Below, one piece after another: positions 24,360-39,400 of a DNA stretch of 64,000 nucleotides (position 1 is its first letter; every line of letters begins with the position of its first letter). The notes under the pieces were generated by a model. That model had not been told where the DNA came from, made no database searches, and was given only the letters and a program-made list of their open reading frames with translations. Source of the stretch: Ecdyonurus torrentis (Eukaryota > Arthropoda > Insecta > Ephemeroptera > Heptageniidae); the NCBI GenBank assembly GCA_949318235.1, contig CASGGR010000039.1, forward strand, positions 992,001 through 1,056,000. Reading direction: 5' to 3'. Both the position numbers and the translations under genes were made by a program.

Positions 24360-26081
24360 GAATTGAAAAAGCTATGTTTTGAGTTAAATTTGATGACTGT
24401 AGCATTCTTAGTTTTTGAGAAATCATCAAAACTAGTTTTAATCGTGTAAAAAGTATGATTTTTATCATTCAATAACATTTGGTTCTTGAAATAGAAACTT
24501 AGTTTCATGACTTGGTTTGGCTACATGATGAGTGAAAACTAAAGTTGTCAATAACCCAAAAAGTATGCGTCGGAGCAAAAAAGTTCAAGATATTTTTTTT
24601 GTAGAGAATTGAAAAACCTATGTCATAAGTCAAATTTGATGTCTGTAGCATTCTTAGTTTTTGAGAAATCATCAAAACTAGTTTTAATCGTGTAAAAAGT
24701 ATGATTCAAAACATTCAATAACATTTGGTTCTTGAAATAGAAACTTTGTTTCATGACTTGGTTTGGCTACATGATGAGTGAAAACTAAAATTGTCAATAA
24801 CCCAAAAAGTATGCGTCGAAGCAAAAAAGTTCAAGACATCTTTTTTGTAGAGAATTGAAAAACCTATGTCATAAGTCAAATTTGATGTCTGTAGCATTCT
24901 TAGTTTTTGAGAAATCATCAAAACTAGTTTTAATCGTGTAAAAAGTATGATTAAAAACATTCAATAACATTTGGTTCTTGAAATAGACACTTTGTTTCAT
25001 GACTTGGTTTGGCTACATGATGAGTGAAAACTAAAGTTGTCAATAACCCAAAAAGTATGCGTCGGAGCAAAAAAGTTCAAGATATCTTTTTTGTAGAGAA
25101 TTGAAAAACCTATGTCATAAGTCAAATTTGATGTCTGTAGCATTCTTAGTTTTTGAGAAATCATCAAAACTAGTTTTAATCGTGTAAAAAGTATGATTAA
25201 AAACATTCAATAACATTTGGTTCTTGAAATAGACACTTTGTTTCATGACTTGGTTTGGCTACATGATGAGTGAAAACTAAAGTTGTCAATAACCCAAAAA
25301 GTATGCGTCGGAGCAAAAAAGTTCAAGATATCTTTTTTGTAGAGAATTGAAAAACCTATGTCATAAGTCAAATTTGATGTCTGTAGCATTCTTAGTTTTT
25401 GAGAAATCATCAAAACTAGTTTTAATCGTGTAAAAAGTATGATTAAAAACATTCAATAACATTTGGTTCTTGAAATAGACACTTTGTTTCATGACTTGGT
25501 TTGGCTACATGATAAGTGAAAACTAAAGTTGTCAATAACCCAAAAAGTATGCGTCGGAGCAAAAAAGTTCAAGATATCTTTTTTGTAGAGAATTGAAAAA
25601 CCTATGTCATAAGTCAAATTTGATGACTGTAGCATTCTTAGTTTTTGAGAAATCATCAAAACTAGTTTTAATCGTGTAAAAAGTATGATTTTTATCATTC
25701 AATAACATTTGGTTCTTGAAATAGAAACTTTGTTTCATGACTTGGTTTGGCTACATGATGAGTGAAAACTAAAATTGTCAATAACCTAAAAAGTATGCGT
25801 TGGAGCAAAAAACTTCAAGACATCTTTTTGGTAGAGAATTGAAAAAGCTTAGTTTTGAGTTAAATAGTAAGTCTGTAGCATTCTTAGTTTTTGAGAAATC
25901 ATCAAAACTAGTTTTAATCGTGTAAAAAGTATGATTTTTATCATTCAATAACATTTGGTTCTTGAAATAGAAACTTTGTTTCATGACTTGGTTTGGCTAC
26001 ATGATGAGTGAAAACTAAAATTGTCAATAACCCAAAAAGTATGCGTCGAAACAAAAAAGTTCAAGACATCTTTTTTGTAGA
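24360..26081. repeat. 7-mer higher-order repeat, copy 2 (1722 bp)
   Basis: Same seven monomers in the same order, with the GATAAGTG marker at 25511, 1722 bp after copy 1. I noticed no difference from copy 1 by eye. Confidence 0.85.
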
Positions 26082-27803
26082 GAATTGAAAAAGCTATGTT
26101 TTGAGTTAAATTTGATGACTGTAGCATTCTTAGTTTTTGAGAAATCATCAAAACTAGTTTTAATCGTGTAAAAAGTATGATTTTTATCATTCAATAACAT
26201 TTGGTTCTTGAAATAGAAACTTAGTTTCATGACTTGGTTTGGCTACATGATGAGTGAAAACTAAAGTTGTCAATAACCCAAAAAGTATGCGTCGGAGCAA
26301 AAAAGTTCAAGATATTTTTTTTGTAGAGAATTGAAAAACCTATGTCATAAGTCAAATTTGATGTCTGTAGCATTCTTAGTTTTTGAGAAATCATCAAAAC
26401 TAGTTTTAATCGTGTAAAAAGTATGATTCAAAACATTCAATAACATTTGGTTCTTGAAATAGAAACTTTGTTTCATGACTTGGTTTGGCTACATGATGAG
26501 TGAAAACTAAAATTGTCAATAACCCAAAAAGTATGCGTCGAAGCAAAAAAGTTCAAGACATCTTTTTTGTAGAGAATTGAAAAACCTATGTCATAAGTCA
26601 AATTTGATGTCTGTAGCATTCTTAGTTTTTGAGAAATCATCAAAACTAGTTTTAATCGTGTAAAAAGTATGATTAAAAACATTCAATAACATTTGGTTCT
26701 TGAAATAGACACTTTGTTTCATGACTTGGTTTGGCTACATGATGAGTGAAAACTAAAGTTGTCAATAACCCAAAAAGTATGCGTCGGAGCAAAAAAGTTC
26801 AAGATATCTTTTTTGTAGAGAATTGAAAAACCTATGTCATAAGTCAAATTTGATGTCTGTAGCATTCTTAGTTTTTGAGAAATCATCAAAACTAGTTTTA
26901 ATCGTGTAAAAAGTATGATTAAAAACATTCAATAACATTTGGTTCTTGAAATAGACACTTTGTTTCATGACTTGGTTTGGCTACATGATGAGTGAAAACT
27001 AAAGTTGTCAATAACCCAAAAAGTATGCGTCGGAGCAAAAAAGTTCAAGATATCTTTTTTGTAGAGAATTGAAAAACCTATGTCATAAGTCAAATTTGAT
27101 GTCTGTAGCATTCTTAGTTTTTGAGAAATCATCAAAACTAGTTTTAATCGTGTAAAAAGTATGATTAAAAACATTCAATAACATTTGGTTCTTGAAATAG
27201 ACACTTTGTTTCATGACTTGGTTTGGCTACATGATAAGTGAAAACTAAAGTTGTCAATAACCCAAAAAGTATGCGTCGGAGCAAAAAAGTTCAAGATATC
27301 TTTTTTGTAGAGAATTGAAAAACCTATGTCATAAGTCAAATTTGATGACTGTAGCATTCTTAGTTTTTGAGAAATCATCAAAACTAGTTTTAATCGTGTA
27401 AAAAGTATGATTTTTATCATTCAATAACATTTGGTTCTTGAAATAGAAACTTTGTTTCATGACTTGGTTTGGCTACATGATGAGTGAAAACTAAAATTGT
27501 CAATAACCTAAAAAGTATGCGTTGGAGCAAAAAACTTCAAGACATCTTTTTGGTAGAGAATTGAAAAAGCTTAGTTTTGAGTTAAATAGTAAGTCTGTAG
27601 CATTCTTAGTTTTTGAGAAATCATCAAAACTAGTTTTAATCGTGTAAAAAGTATGATTTTTATCATTCAATAACATTTGGTTCTTGAAATAGAAACTTTG
27701 TTTCATGACTTGGTTTGGCTACATGATGAGTGAAAACTAAAATTGTCAATAACCCAAAAAGTATGCGTCGAAACAAAAAAGTTCAAGACATCTTTTTTGT
27801 AGA
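26082..27803. repeat. 7-mer higher-order repeat, copy 3 (1722 bp)
   Basis: Third tandem copy, with the marker at 27233. The next monomer (27804) keeps the B head but has a CTTTG/CCT/TTGGAG tail, so the 7-mer ends inside it. Confidence 0.85.
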
Positions 27804-29033
27804 GAATTGAAAAAGCTATGTTTTGAGTTAAATTTGATGACTGTAGCATTCTTAGTTTTTGAGAAATCATCAAAACTAGTTTTAATCGTGTAAAAAGTAT
27901 GATTTTTATCATTCAATAACATTTGGTTCTTGAAATAGAAACTTTGTTTCATGACTTGGTTTGGCTACATGATGAGTGAAAACTAAAATTGTCAATAACC
28001 TAAAAAGTATGCGTTGGAGAAAAAAACTTCAAGACATCTTTTTTGTAGAGAATTGAAAAAGCTTAGTTTTGAGTTAAATAGTAAGTCTGTAGCATTCTTA
28101 GTTTTTGAGAAATCATCAAAACTAGTTTTAATCGTGTAAAAAGTATGATTTTTATCATTCAATAACATTTGGTTCTTGAAATAGAAACTTTGTTTCATGA
28201 CTTGGTTTGGCTACATGATGAGTGAAAACTAAAATTGTCAATAACCTAAAAAGTATGCGTTGGAGCAAAAAACTTCAAGACATCTTTTTTGTAGAGAATT
28301 GAAAAAGCTTAGTTTTGAGTTAAATAGTAAGTCTGTAGCATTCTTAGTTTTTGAGAAATCATCAAAACTAGTTTTAATCGTGTAAAAAGTATGATTTTTA
28401 TCATTCAATAACATTTGGTTCTTGAAATAAAAACTTTGTTTCATGACTAGGTTTGGCTACATGATGAGTGAAAACTAAAATTGTCAATAACCCAAAAAGT
28501 ATGCGTCGGAGCAAAAAAGTTCAAGACATCTTTTTTGTAGAGAATTGAAAAAGCTTAGTTTTGAGTTAAATAGTAAGTCTGTAGCATTCTTAGTTTTTGA
28601 GAAATCATCAAAACTAGTTTTAATCGTGTAAAAAGTATGATTTTTATCATTCAATAACATTTGGTTCTTGAAATAGAAACTTTGTTTCATGACTTGGTTT
28701 GGCTACATGATGAGTGAAAACTAAAATTGTCAATAACCCAAAAAGTATGCGTCGAAACAAAAAAGTTCAAGACATCTTTTTTGTAGAGAATTGAAAAAGC
28801 TATGTTTTGAGTTAAATTTGATGACTGTAGCATTCTTAGTTTTTGAGAAATCATCAAAACTAGTTTTAATCGTGTAAAAAGTATGATTTTTATCATTCAA
28901 TAACATTTGGTTCTTGAAATAGAAACTTAGTTTCATGACTTGGTTTGGCTACATGATGAGTGAAAACTAAAGTTGTCAATAACCCAAAAAGTATGCGTCG
29001 GAGCAAAAAAGTTCAAGATATCTTTTTTGTAGA
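27804..29033. repeat. B-C-C-C-B bridge between HOR blocks
   Basis: These five monomers resemble 21654-22883, which precede the first 7-mer. The same flank therefore stands on both sides of the 7-mer triplet. This fits amplification of the 7-mer inside an older B-C-C-C-B context. Confidence 0.6.
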
Positions 29034-32000
29034 GAATTGAAAAACCTATGTCATAAGTCAAATTTGATGTCTGTAGCATTCTTAGTTTTTGAGAAATCAT
29101 CAAAACTAGTTTTAATCGTGTAAAAAGTATGATTCAAAACATTCAATAACATTTGGTTCTTGAAATAGAAACTTTGTTTCATGACTTGGTTTGGCTACAT
29201 GATGAGTGAAAACTAAAATTGTCAATAACCCAAAAAGTATGCGTCGAAGCAAAAAAGTTCAAGACATCTTTTTTGTAGAGAATTGAAAAACCTATGTCAT
29301 AAGTCAAATTTGATGTCTGTAGCATTCTTAGTTTTTGAGAAATCATCAAAACTAGTTTTAATCGTGTAAAAAGTATGATTTTTATCATTCAATAACATTT
29401 GGTTCTTGAAATAGAAACTTTGTTTCATGACTTGGTTTGGCTACATGATGAGTGAAAACTAAAATTGTCAATAACCCAAAAAGTATGCGTCGAAACAAAA
29501 AAGTTCAAGACATCTTTTTTGTAGAGAATTGAAAAAGCTATGTTTTGAGTTAAATTTGATGACTGTAGCATTCTTAGTTTTTGAGAAATCATCAAAACTA
29601 GTTTTAATCGTGTAAAAAGTATGATTTTTATCATTCAATAACATTTGGTTCTTGAAATAGAAACTTTGTTTCATGACTTGGTTTGGCTACATGATGAGTG
29701 AAAACTAAAATTGTCAATAACCTAAAAAGTATGCGTTGGAGCAAAAAACTTCAAGACATCTTTTTTGTAGAGAATTGAAAAAGCTTAGTTTTGAGTTAAA
29801 TAGTAAGTCTGTAGCATTCTTAGTTTTTGAGAAATCATCAAAACTAGTTTTAATCGTGTAAAAAGTATGATTTTTATCATTCAATAACATTTGGTTCTTG
29901 AAATAGAAACTTTGTTTCATGACTTGGTTTGGCTACATGATGAGTGAAAACTAAAATTGTCAATAACCCAAAAAGTATGCGTCGAAACAAAAAAGTTCAA
30001 GACATCTTTTTTGTAGAGAATTGAAAAAGCTATGTTTTGAGTTAAATTTGATGACTGTAGCATTCTTAGTTTTTGAGAAATCATCAAAACTAGTTTTAAT
30101 CGTGTAAAAAGTATGATTTTTATCATTCAATAACATTTGGTTCTTGAAATAGAAACTTAGTTTCATGACTTGGTTTGGCTACATGATGAGTGAAAACTAA
30201 AGTTGTCAATAACCCAAAAAGTATGCGTCGGAGCAAAAAAGTTCAAGATATCTTTTTTGTAGAGAATTGAAAAACCTATGTCATAAGTCAAATTTGATGT
30301 CTGTAGCATTCTTAGTTTTTGAGAAATCATCAAAACTAGTTTTAATCGTGTAAAAAGTATGATTCAAAACATTCAATAACATTTGGTTCTTGAAATAGAA
30401 ACTTTGTTTCATGACTTGGTTTGGCTACATGATGAGTGAAAACTAAAATTGTCAATAACCCAAAAAGTATGCGTCGAAGCAAAAAAGTTCAAGACATCTT
30501 TTTTGTAGAGAATTGAAAAACCTATGTCATAAGTCAAATTTGATGTCTGTAGCATTCTTAGTTTTTGAGAAATCATCAAAACTAGTTTTAATCGTGTAAA
30601 AAGTATGATTAAAAACATTCAATAACATTTGGTTCTTGAAATAGACACTTTGTTTCATGACTTGGTTTGGCTACATGATGAGTGAAAACTAAAGTTGTCA
30701 ATAACCCAAAAAGTATGCGTCGGAGCAAAAAAGTTCAAGATATCTTTTTTGTAGAGAATTGAAAAACCTATGTCATAAGTCAAATTTGATGTCTGTAGCA
30801 TTCTTAGTTTTTGAGAAATCATCAAAACTAGTTTTAATCGTGTAAAAAGTATGATTAAAAACATTCAATAACATTTGGTTCTTGAAATAGACACTTTGTT
30901 TCATGACTTGGTTTGGCTACATGATGAGTGAAAACTAAAGTTGTCAATAACCCAAAAAGTATGCGTCGGAGCAAAAAAGTTCAAGATATCTTTTTTGTAG
31001 AGAATTGAAAAACCTATGTCATAAGTCAAATTTGATGTCTGTAGCATTCTTAGTTTTTGAGAAATCATCAAAACTAGTTTTAATCGTGTAAAAAGTATGA
31101 TTAAAAACATTCAATAACATTTGGTTCTTGAAATAGACACTTTGTTTCATGACTTGGTTTGGCTACATGATGAGTGAAAACTAAAGTTGTCAATAACCCA
31201 AAAAGTATGCGTCGGAGCAAAAAAGTTCAAGATATCTTTTTTGTAGAGAATTGAAAAACCTATGTCATAAGTCAAATTTGATGACTGTAGCATTCTTAGT
31301 TTTTGAGAAATCATCAAAACTAGTTTTAATCGTGTAAAAAGTATGATTTTTATCATTCAATAACATTTGGTTCTTGAAATAGAAACTTTGTTTCATGACT
31401 TGGTTTGGCTACATGATGAGTGAAAACTAAAATTGTCAATAACCTAAAAAGTATGCGTTGGAGCAAAAAACTTCAAGACATCTTTTTGGTAGAGAATTGA
31501 AAAAGCTTAGTTTTGAGTTAAATAGTAAGTCTGTAGCATTCTTAGTTTTTGAGAAATCATCAAAACTAGTTTTAATCGTGTAAAAAGTATGATTTTTATC
31601 ATTCAATAACATTTGGTTCTTGAAATAGAAACTTTGTTTCATGACTTGGTTTGGCTACATGATGAGTGAAAACTAAAGTTGTCAATAACCCAAAAAGTAT
31701 GCGTCGGAGCAAAAAAGTTCAAGATATCTTTTTTGTAGAGAATTGAAAAACCTATGTCATAAGTCAAATTTGATGTCTGTAGCATTCTTAGTTTTTGAGA
31801 AATCATCAAAACTAGTTTTAATCGTGTAAAAAGTATGATTCAAAACATTCAATAACATTTGGTTCTTGAAATAGAAACTTTGTTTCATGACTTGGTTTGG
31901 CTACATGATGAGTGAAAACTAAAATTGTCAATAACCCAAAAAGTATGCGTCGAAGCAAAAAAGTTCAAGACATCTTTTTTGTAGAGAATTGAAAAACCTA

Positions 32001-33461
32001 TGTCATAAGTCAAATTTGATGTCTGTAGCATTCTTAGTTTTTGAGAAATCATCAAAACTAGTTTTAATCGTGTAAAAAGTATGATTTTTATCATTCAATA
32101 ACATTTGGTTCTTGAAATAGAAACTTTGTTTCATGACTTGGTTTGGCTACATGATGAGTGAAAACTAAAATTGTCAATAACCCAAAAAGTATGCGTCGAA
32201 ACAAAAAAGTTCAAGACATCTTTTTTGTAGAGAATTGAAAAAGCTATGTTTTGAGTTAAATTTGATGACTGTAGCATTCTTTGTTTTTGAGAAATCATCA
32301 AAACTAGTTTTAATCGTGTAAAAAGTATGATTTTTATCATTCAATAACATTTGGTTCTTGAAATAGAAACTTTGTTTCATGACTTGGTTTGGCTACATGA
32401 TGAGTGAAAACTAAAATTGTCAATAACCTAAAAAGTATGCGTTGGAGCAAAAAACTTCAAGACATCTTTTTTGTAGAGAATTGAAAAAGCTTAGTTTTGA
32501 GTTAAATAGTAAGTCTGTAGCATTCTTAGTTTTTGAGAAATCATCAAAACTAGTTTTAATCGTGTAAAAAGTATGATTTTTATCATTCAATAACATTTGG
32601 TTCTTGAAATAGAAACTTTGTTTCATGACTTGGTTTGGCTACATGATGAGTGAAAACTAAAATTGTCAATAACCCAAAAAGTATGCGTCGAAACAAAAAA
32701 GTTCAAGACATCTTTTTTGTAGAGAATTGAAAAAGCTATGTTTTGAGTTAAATTTAATGACTGTAGCATTCTTAGTTTTTGAGAAATCATCAAAACTAGT
32801 TTTAATCGTGTAAAAAGTATGATTTTTATCATTCAATAACATTTGGTTCTTGAAATAGAAACTTAGTTTCATGACTTGGTTTGGCTACATGATGAGTGAA
32901 AACTAAAGTTGTCAATAACCCAAAAAGTATGCGTCGGAGCAAAAAAGTTCAAGATATCTTTTTTGTAGAGAATTGAAAAACCTATGTCATAAGTCAAATT
33001 TGATGTCTGTAGCATTCTTAGTTTTTGAGAAATCATCAAAACTAGTTTTAATCGTGTAAAAAGTATGATTCAAAACATTCAATAACATTTGGTTCTTGAA
33101 ATAGAAACTTTGTTTCATGACTTGGTTTGGCTACATGATGAGTGAAAACTAAAATTGTCAATAACCCAAAAAGTATGCGTCGAAGCAAAAAAGTTCAAGA
33201 CATCTTTTTTGTAGAGAATTGAAAAACCTATGTCATAAGTCAAATTTGATGTCTGTAGCATTCTTAGTTTTTGAGAAATCATCAAAACTAGTTTTAATCG
33301 TGTAAAAAGTATGATTAAAAACATTCAATAACATTTGGTTCTTGAAATAGACACTTTGTTTCATGACTTGGTTTGGCTACATGATGAGTGAAAACTAAAG
33401 TTGTCAATAACCCAAAAAGTATGCGTCGGAGCAAAAAAGTTCAAGATATCTTTTTTGTAGA
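29034..33461. repeat. 11-mer displacement block (2706 bp)
   Basis: Monomers at 29034, 29280, 29526, 29772, 30018, 30264 and 30510 (A,A,B,C,B,A,A) recur at 31740-33215, displaced by 2706 bp. Between them lie A,A,A(GATGAC variant),C. The second A monomer (29280, 31986) has the A head with the TTTTATCA allele, an unusual pairing. A few single changes separate the copies, such as TTCTTTGTTTTTG near 32280 and TTTAATGAC near 32755. Confidence 0.7.
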
Positions 33462-36400
33462 GAATTGAAAAACCTATGTCATAAGTCAAATTTGATGTCT
33501 GTAGCATTCTTAGTTTTTGAGAAATCATCAAAACTAGTTTTAATCGTGTAAAAAGTATGATTCAAAACATTCAATAACATTTGGTTCTTGAAATAGAAAC
33601 TTTGTTTCATGACTTGGTTTGGCTACATGATGAGTGAAAACTAAAATTGTCAATAACCCAAAAAGTATGCGTCGAAGCAAAAAAGTTCAAGACATCTTTT
33701 TTGTAGAGAATTGAAAAACCTATGTCATAAGTCAAATTTGATGTCTGTAGCATTCTTAGTTTTTGAGAAATCATCAAAACTAGTTTTAATCGTGTAAAAA
33801 GTATGATTTTTATCATTCAATAACATTTGGTTCTTGAAATAGAAACTTTGTTTCATGACTTGGTTTGGCTACATGATGAGTAAAAACTAAAATTGTCAAT
33901 AACCCAAAAAGTATGCGTCGAAACAAAAAAGTTCAAGACATCTTTTTTGTAGAGAATTGAAAAAGCTATGTTTTGAGTTAAATTTGATGACTGTAGCATT
34001 CTTAGTTTTTGAGAAATCATCAAAACTAGTTTTAATCGTGTAAAAAGTATGATTTTTATCATTCAATAACATTTGGTTCTTGAAATAGAAACTTTGTTTC
34101 ATGACTTGGTTTGGCTACATGATGAGTGAAAACTAAAATTGTCAATAACCTAAAAAGTATGCGTTGGAGCAAAAAACTTCAAGACATCTTTTTTGTAGAG
34201 AATTGAAAAAGCTTAGTTTTGAGTTAAATAGTAAGTCTGTAGCATTCTTAGTTTTTGAGAAATCATCAAAACTAGTTTTAATCGTGTAAAAAGTATGATT
34301 TTTATCATTCAATAACATTTGGTTCTTGAAATAGAAACTTTGTTTCATGACTTGGTTTGGCTACATGATGAGTGAAAACTAAAATTGTCAATAACCCAAA
34401 AAGTATGCGTCGAAACAAAAAAGTTCAAGACATCTTTTTTGTAGAGAATTGAAAAAGCTATGTTTTGAGTTAAATTTGATGACTGTAGCATTCTTAGTTT
34501 TTGAGAAATCATCAAAACTAGTTTTAATCGTGTAAAAAGTATGATTTTTATCATTCAATAACATTTGGTTCTTGAAATAGAAACTTAGTTTCATGACTTG
34601 GTTTGGCTACATGATGAGTGAAAACTAAAGTTGTCAATAACCCAAAAAGTATGCGTCGGAGCAAAAAAGTTCAAGATATCTTTTTTGTAGAGAATTGAAA
34701 AACCTATGTCATAAGTCAAATTTGATGTCTGTAGCATTCTTAGTTTTTGAGAAATCATCAAAACTAGTTTTAATCGTGTAAAAAGTATGATTTTTATCAT
34801 TCAATAACATTTGGTTCTTGAAATAGAAACTTTGTTTCATGACTTGGTTTGGCTACATGATGAGTGAAAACTAAAATTGTCAATAACCCAAAAAGTATGC
34901 GTCGAAACAAAAAAGTTCAAGACATCTTTTTTGTAGAGAATTGAAAAAGCTATGTTTTGAGTTAAATTTGATGACTGTAGCATTCTTAGTTTTTGAGAAA
35001 TCATCAAAACTAGTTTTAATCGTGTAAAAAGTATGATTTTTATCATTCAATAACATTTGGTTCTTGAAATAGAAACTTAGTTTCATGACTTGGTTTGGCT
35101 ACATGATGAGTGAAAACTAAAGTTGTCAATAACCCAAAAAGTATGCGTCGGAGCAAAAAAGTTCAAGATATCTTTTTTGTAGAGAATTGAAAAACCTATG
35201 TCATAAGTCAAATTTGATGTCTGTAGCATTCTTAGTTTTTGAGAAATCATCAAAACTAGTTTTAATCGTGTAAAAAGTATGATTCAAAACATTCAATAAC
35301 ATTTGGTTCTTGAAATAGAAACTTTGTTTCATGACTTGGTTTGGCTACATGATGAGTGAAAACTAAAATTGTCAATAACCCAAAAAGTATGCGTCGAAGC
35401 AAAAAAGTTCAAGACATCTTTTTTGTAGAGAATTGAAAAACCTATGTCATAAGTCAAATTTGATGTCTGTAGCATTCTTAGTTTTTGAGAAATCATCAAA
35501 ACTAGTTTTAATCGTGTAAAAAGTATGATTAAAAACATTCAATAACATTTGGTTCTTGAAATAGACACTTTGTTTCATGACTTGGTTTGGCTACATGATG
35601 AGTGAAAACTAAAGTTGTCAATAACCCAAAAAGTATGCGTCGGAGCAAAAAAGTTCAAGATATCTTTTTTGTAGAGAATTGAAAAACCTATGTCATAAGT
35701 CAAATTTGATGTCTGTAGCATTCTTAGTTTTTGAGAAATCATCAAAACTAGTTTTAATCGTGTAAAAAGTATGATTCAAAACATTCAATAACATTTGGTT
35801 CTTGAAATAGAAACTTTGTTTCATGACTTGGTTTGGCTACATGATGAGTGAAAACTAAAATTGTCAATAACCCAAAAAGTATGCGTCGAAGCAAAAAAGT
35901 TCAAGACATCTTTTTTGTAGAGAATTGAAAAACCTATGTCATAAGTCAAATTTGATGTCTGTAGCATTCTTAGTTTTTGAGAAATCATCAAAACTAGTTT
36001 TAATCGTGTAAAAAGTATGATTTTTATCATTCAATAACATTTGGTTCTTGAAATAGAAACTTTGTTTCATGACTTGGTTTGGCTACATGATGAGTGAAAA
36101 CTAAAATTGTCAATAACCTAAAAAGTATGCGTTGGAGCAAAAAACTTCAAGACATCTTTTTTGTAGAGAATTGAAAAAGCTTAGTTTTGAGTTAAATAGT
36201 AAGTCTGTAGCATTCTTAGTTTTTGAGAAATCATCAAAACTAGTTTTAATCGTGTAAAAAGTATGATTTTTATCATTCAATAACATTTGGTTCTTGAAAT
36301 AAAAACTTTGTTTCATGACTTGGTTTGGCTACATGATGAGTGAAAACTAAAATTGTCAATAACCCAAAAAGTATGCGTCGAAACAAAAAAGTTCAAGACA

Positions 36401-39400
36401 TCTTTTTTGTAGAGAATTGAAAAAGCTATGTTTTGAGTTAAATTTGATGACTGTAGCATTCTTAGTTTTTGAGAAATCATCAAAACTAGTTTTAATCGTG
36501 TAAAAAGTATGATTTTTATCATTCAATAACATTTGGTTCTTGAAATAGAAACTTTGTTTCATGACTTGGTTTGGCTACATGATGAGTGAAAACTAAAGTT
36601 GTCAATAACCCAAAAAGTATGCGTCGGAGCAAAAAAGTTCAAGATATCTTTTTTGTAGAGAATTGAAAAACCTATGTCATAAGTCAAATTTGATGTCTGT
36701 AGCATTCTTAGTTTTTGAGAAATCATCAAAACTAGTTTTAATCGTGTAAAAAGTATGATTCAAAACATTCAATAACATTTGGTTCTTGAAATAGAAACTT
36801 TGTTTCATGACTTGGTTTGGCTACATGATGAGTGAAAACTAAAATTGTCAATAACCCAAAAAGTATGCGTCGAAGCAAAAAAGTTCAAGACATCTTTTTT
36901 GTAGAGAATTGAAAAACCTATGTCATAAGTCAAATTTGATGTCTGTAGCATTCTTAGTTTTTGAGAAATCATCAAAACTAGTTTTAATCGTGTAAAAAGT
37001 ATGATTAAAAACATTCAATAACATTTGGTTCTTGAAATAGACACTTTGTTTCATGACTTGGTTTGGCTACATGATGAGTGAAAACTAAAGTTGTCAATAA
37101 CCCAAAAAGTATGCGTCGGAGCAAAAAAGTTCAAGATATCTTTTTTGTAGAGAATTGAAAAACCTATGTCATAAGTCAAATTTGATGTCTGTAGCATTCT
37201 TAGTTTTTGAGAAATCATCAAAACTAGTTTTAATCGTGTAAAAAGTATGATTCAAAACATTCAATAACATTTGGTTCTTGAAATAGAAACTTTGTTTCAT
37301 GACTTGGTTTGGCTACATGATGAGTGAAAACTAAAATTGTCAATAACCCAAAAAGTATGCGTCGAAGCAAAAAAGTTCAAGACATCTTTTTTGTAGAGAA
37401 TTGAAAAACCTATGTCATAAGTCAAATTTGATGTCTGTAGCATTCTTAGTTTTTGAGAAATCATCAAAACTAGTTTTAATCGTGTAAAAAGTATGATTAA
37501 AAACATTCAATAACATTTGGTTCTTGAAATAGACACTTTGTTTCATGACTTGGTTTGGCTACATGATGAGTGAAAACTAAAGTTGTCAATAACCCAAAAA
37601 GTATGCGTCGGAGCAAAAAAGTTCAAGATATCTTTTTTGTAGAGAATTGAAAAACCTATGTCATAAGTCAAATTTGATGTCTGTAGCATTCTTAGTTTTT
37701 GAGAAATCATCAAAACTAGTTTTAATCGTGTAAAAAGTATGATTCAAAACATTCAATAACATTTGGTTCTTGAAATAGAAACTTTGTTTCATGACTTGGT
37801 TTGGCTACATGATGAGTGAAAACTAAAATTGTCAATAACCCAAAAAGTATGCGTCGAAGCAAAAAAGTTCAAGACATCTTTTTTGTAGAGAATTGAAAAA
37901 CCTATGTCATAAGTCAAATTTGATGTCTGTAGCATTCTTAGTTTTTGAGAAATCATCAAAACTAGTTTTAATCGTGTAAAAAGTATGATTTTTATCATTC
38001 AATAACATTTGGTTCTTGAAATAGAAACTTTGTTTCATGACTTGGTTTGGCTACATGATGAGTGAAAACTAAAATTGTCAATAACCTAAAAAGTATGCGT
38101 TGGAGCAAAAAACTTCAAGACATCTTTTTTGTAGAGAATTGAAAAAGCTTAGTTTTGAGTTAAATAGTAAGTCTGTAGCATTCTTAGTTTTTGAGAAATC
38201 ATCAAAACTAGTTTTAATCGTGTAAAAAGTATGATTCAAAACATTCAATAACATTTGGTTCTTGAAATAGAAACTTTGTTTCATGACTTGGTTTGGCTAC
38301 ATGATGAGTGAAAACTAAAATTGTCAATAACCCAAAAAGTATGCGTCGAAGCAAAAAAGTTCAAGACATCTTTTTTGTAGAGAATTGAAAAACCTATGTC
38401 ATAAGTCAAATTTGATGTCTGTAGCATTCTTAGTTTTTGAGAAATCATCAAAACTAGTTTTAATCGTGTAAAAAGTATGATTAAAAACATTCAATAACAT
38501 TTGGTTCTTGAAATAGACACTTTGTTTCATGACTTGGTTTGGCTACATGATGAGTGAAAACTAAAGTTGTCAATAACCCAAAAAGTATGCGTCGGAGCAA
38601 AAAAGTTCAAGATATCTTTTTTGTAGAGAATTGAAAAACCTATGTCATAAGTCAAATTTGATGTCTGTAGCATTCTTAGTTTTTGAGAAATCATCAAAAC
38701 TAGTTTTAATCGTGTAAAAAGTATGATTCAAAACATTCAATAACATTTGGTTCTTGAAATAGAAACTTTGTTTCATGACTTGGTTTGGCTACATGATGAG
38801 TGAAAACTAAAATTGTCAATAACCCAAAAAGTATGCGTCGAAGCAAAAAAGTTCAAGACATCTTTTTTGTAGAGAATTGAAAAACCTATGTCATAAGTCA
38901 AATTTGATGTCTGTAGCATTCTTAGTTTTTGAGAAATCATCAAAACTAGTTTTAATCGTGTAAAAAGTATGATTTTTATCATTCAATAACATTTGGTTCT
39001 TGAAATAGAAACTTTGTTTCATGACTTGGTTTGGCTACATGATGAGTGAAAACTAAAATTGTCAATAACCTAAAAAGTATGCGTTGGAGCAAAAAACTTC
39101 AAGACATCTTTTTTGTAGAGAATTGAAAAAGCTTAGTTTTGAGTTAAATAGTAAGTCTGTAGCATTCTTAGTTTTTGAGAAATCATCAAAACTAGTTTTA
39201 ATCGTGTAAAAAGTATGATTTTTATCATTCAATAACATTTGGTTCTTGAAATAAAAACTTTGTTTCATGACTTGGTTTGGCTACATGATGAGTGAAAACT
39301 AAAATTGTCAATAACCCAAAAAGTATGCGTCGAAACAAAAAAGTTCAAGACATCTTTTTTGTAGAGAATTGAAAAAGCTATGTTTTGAGTTAAATTTGAT

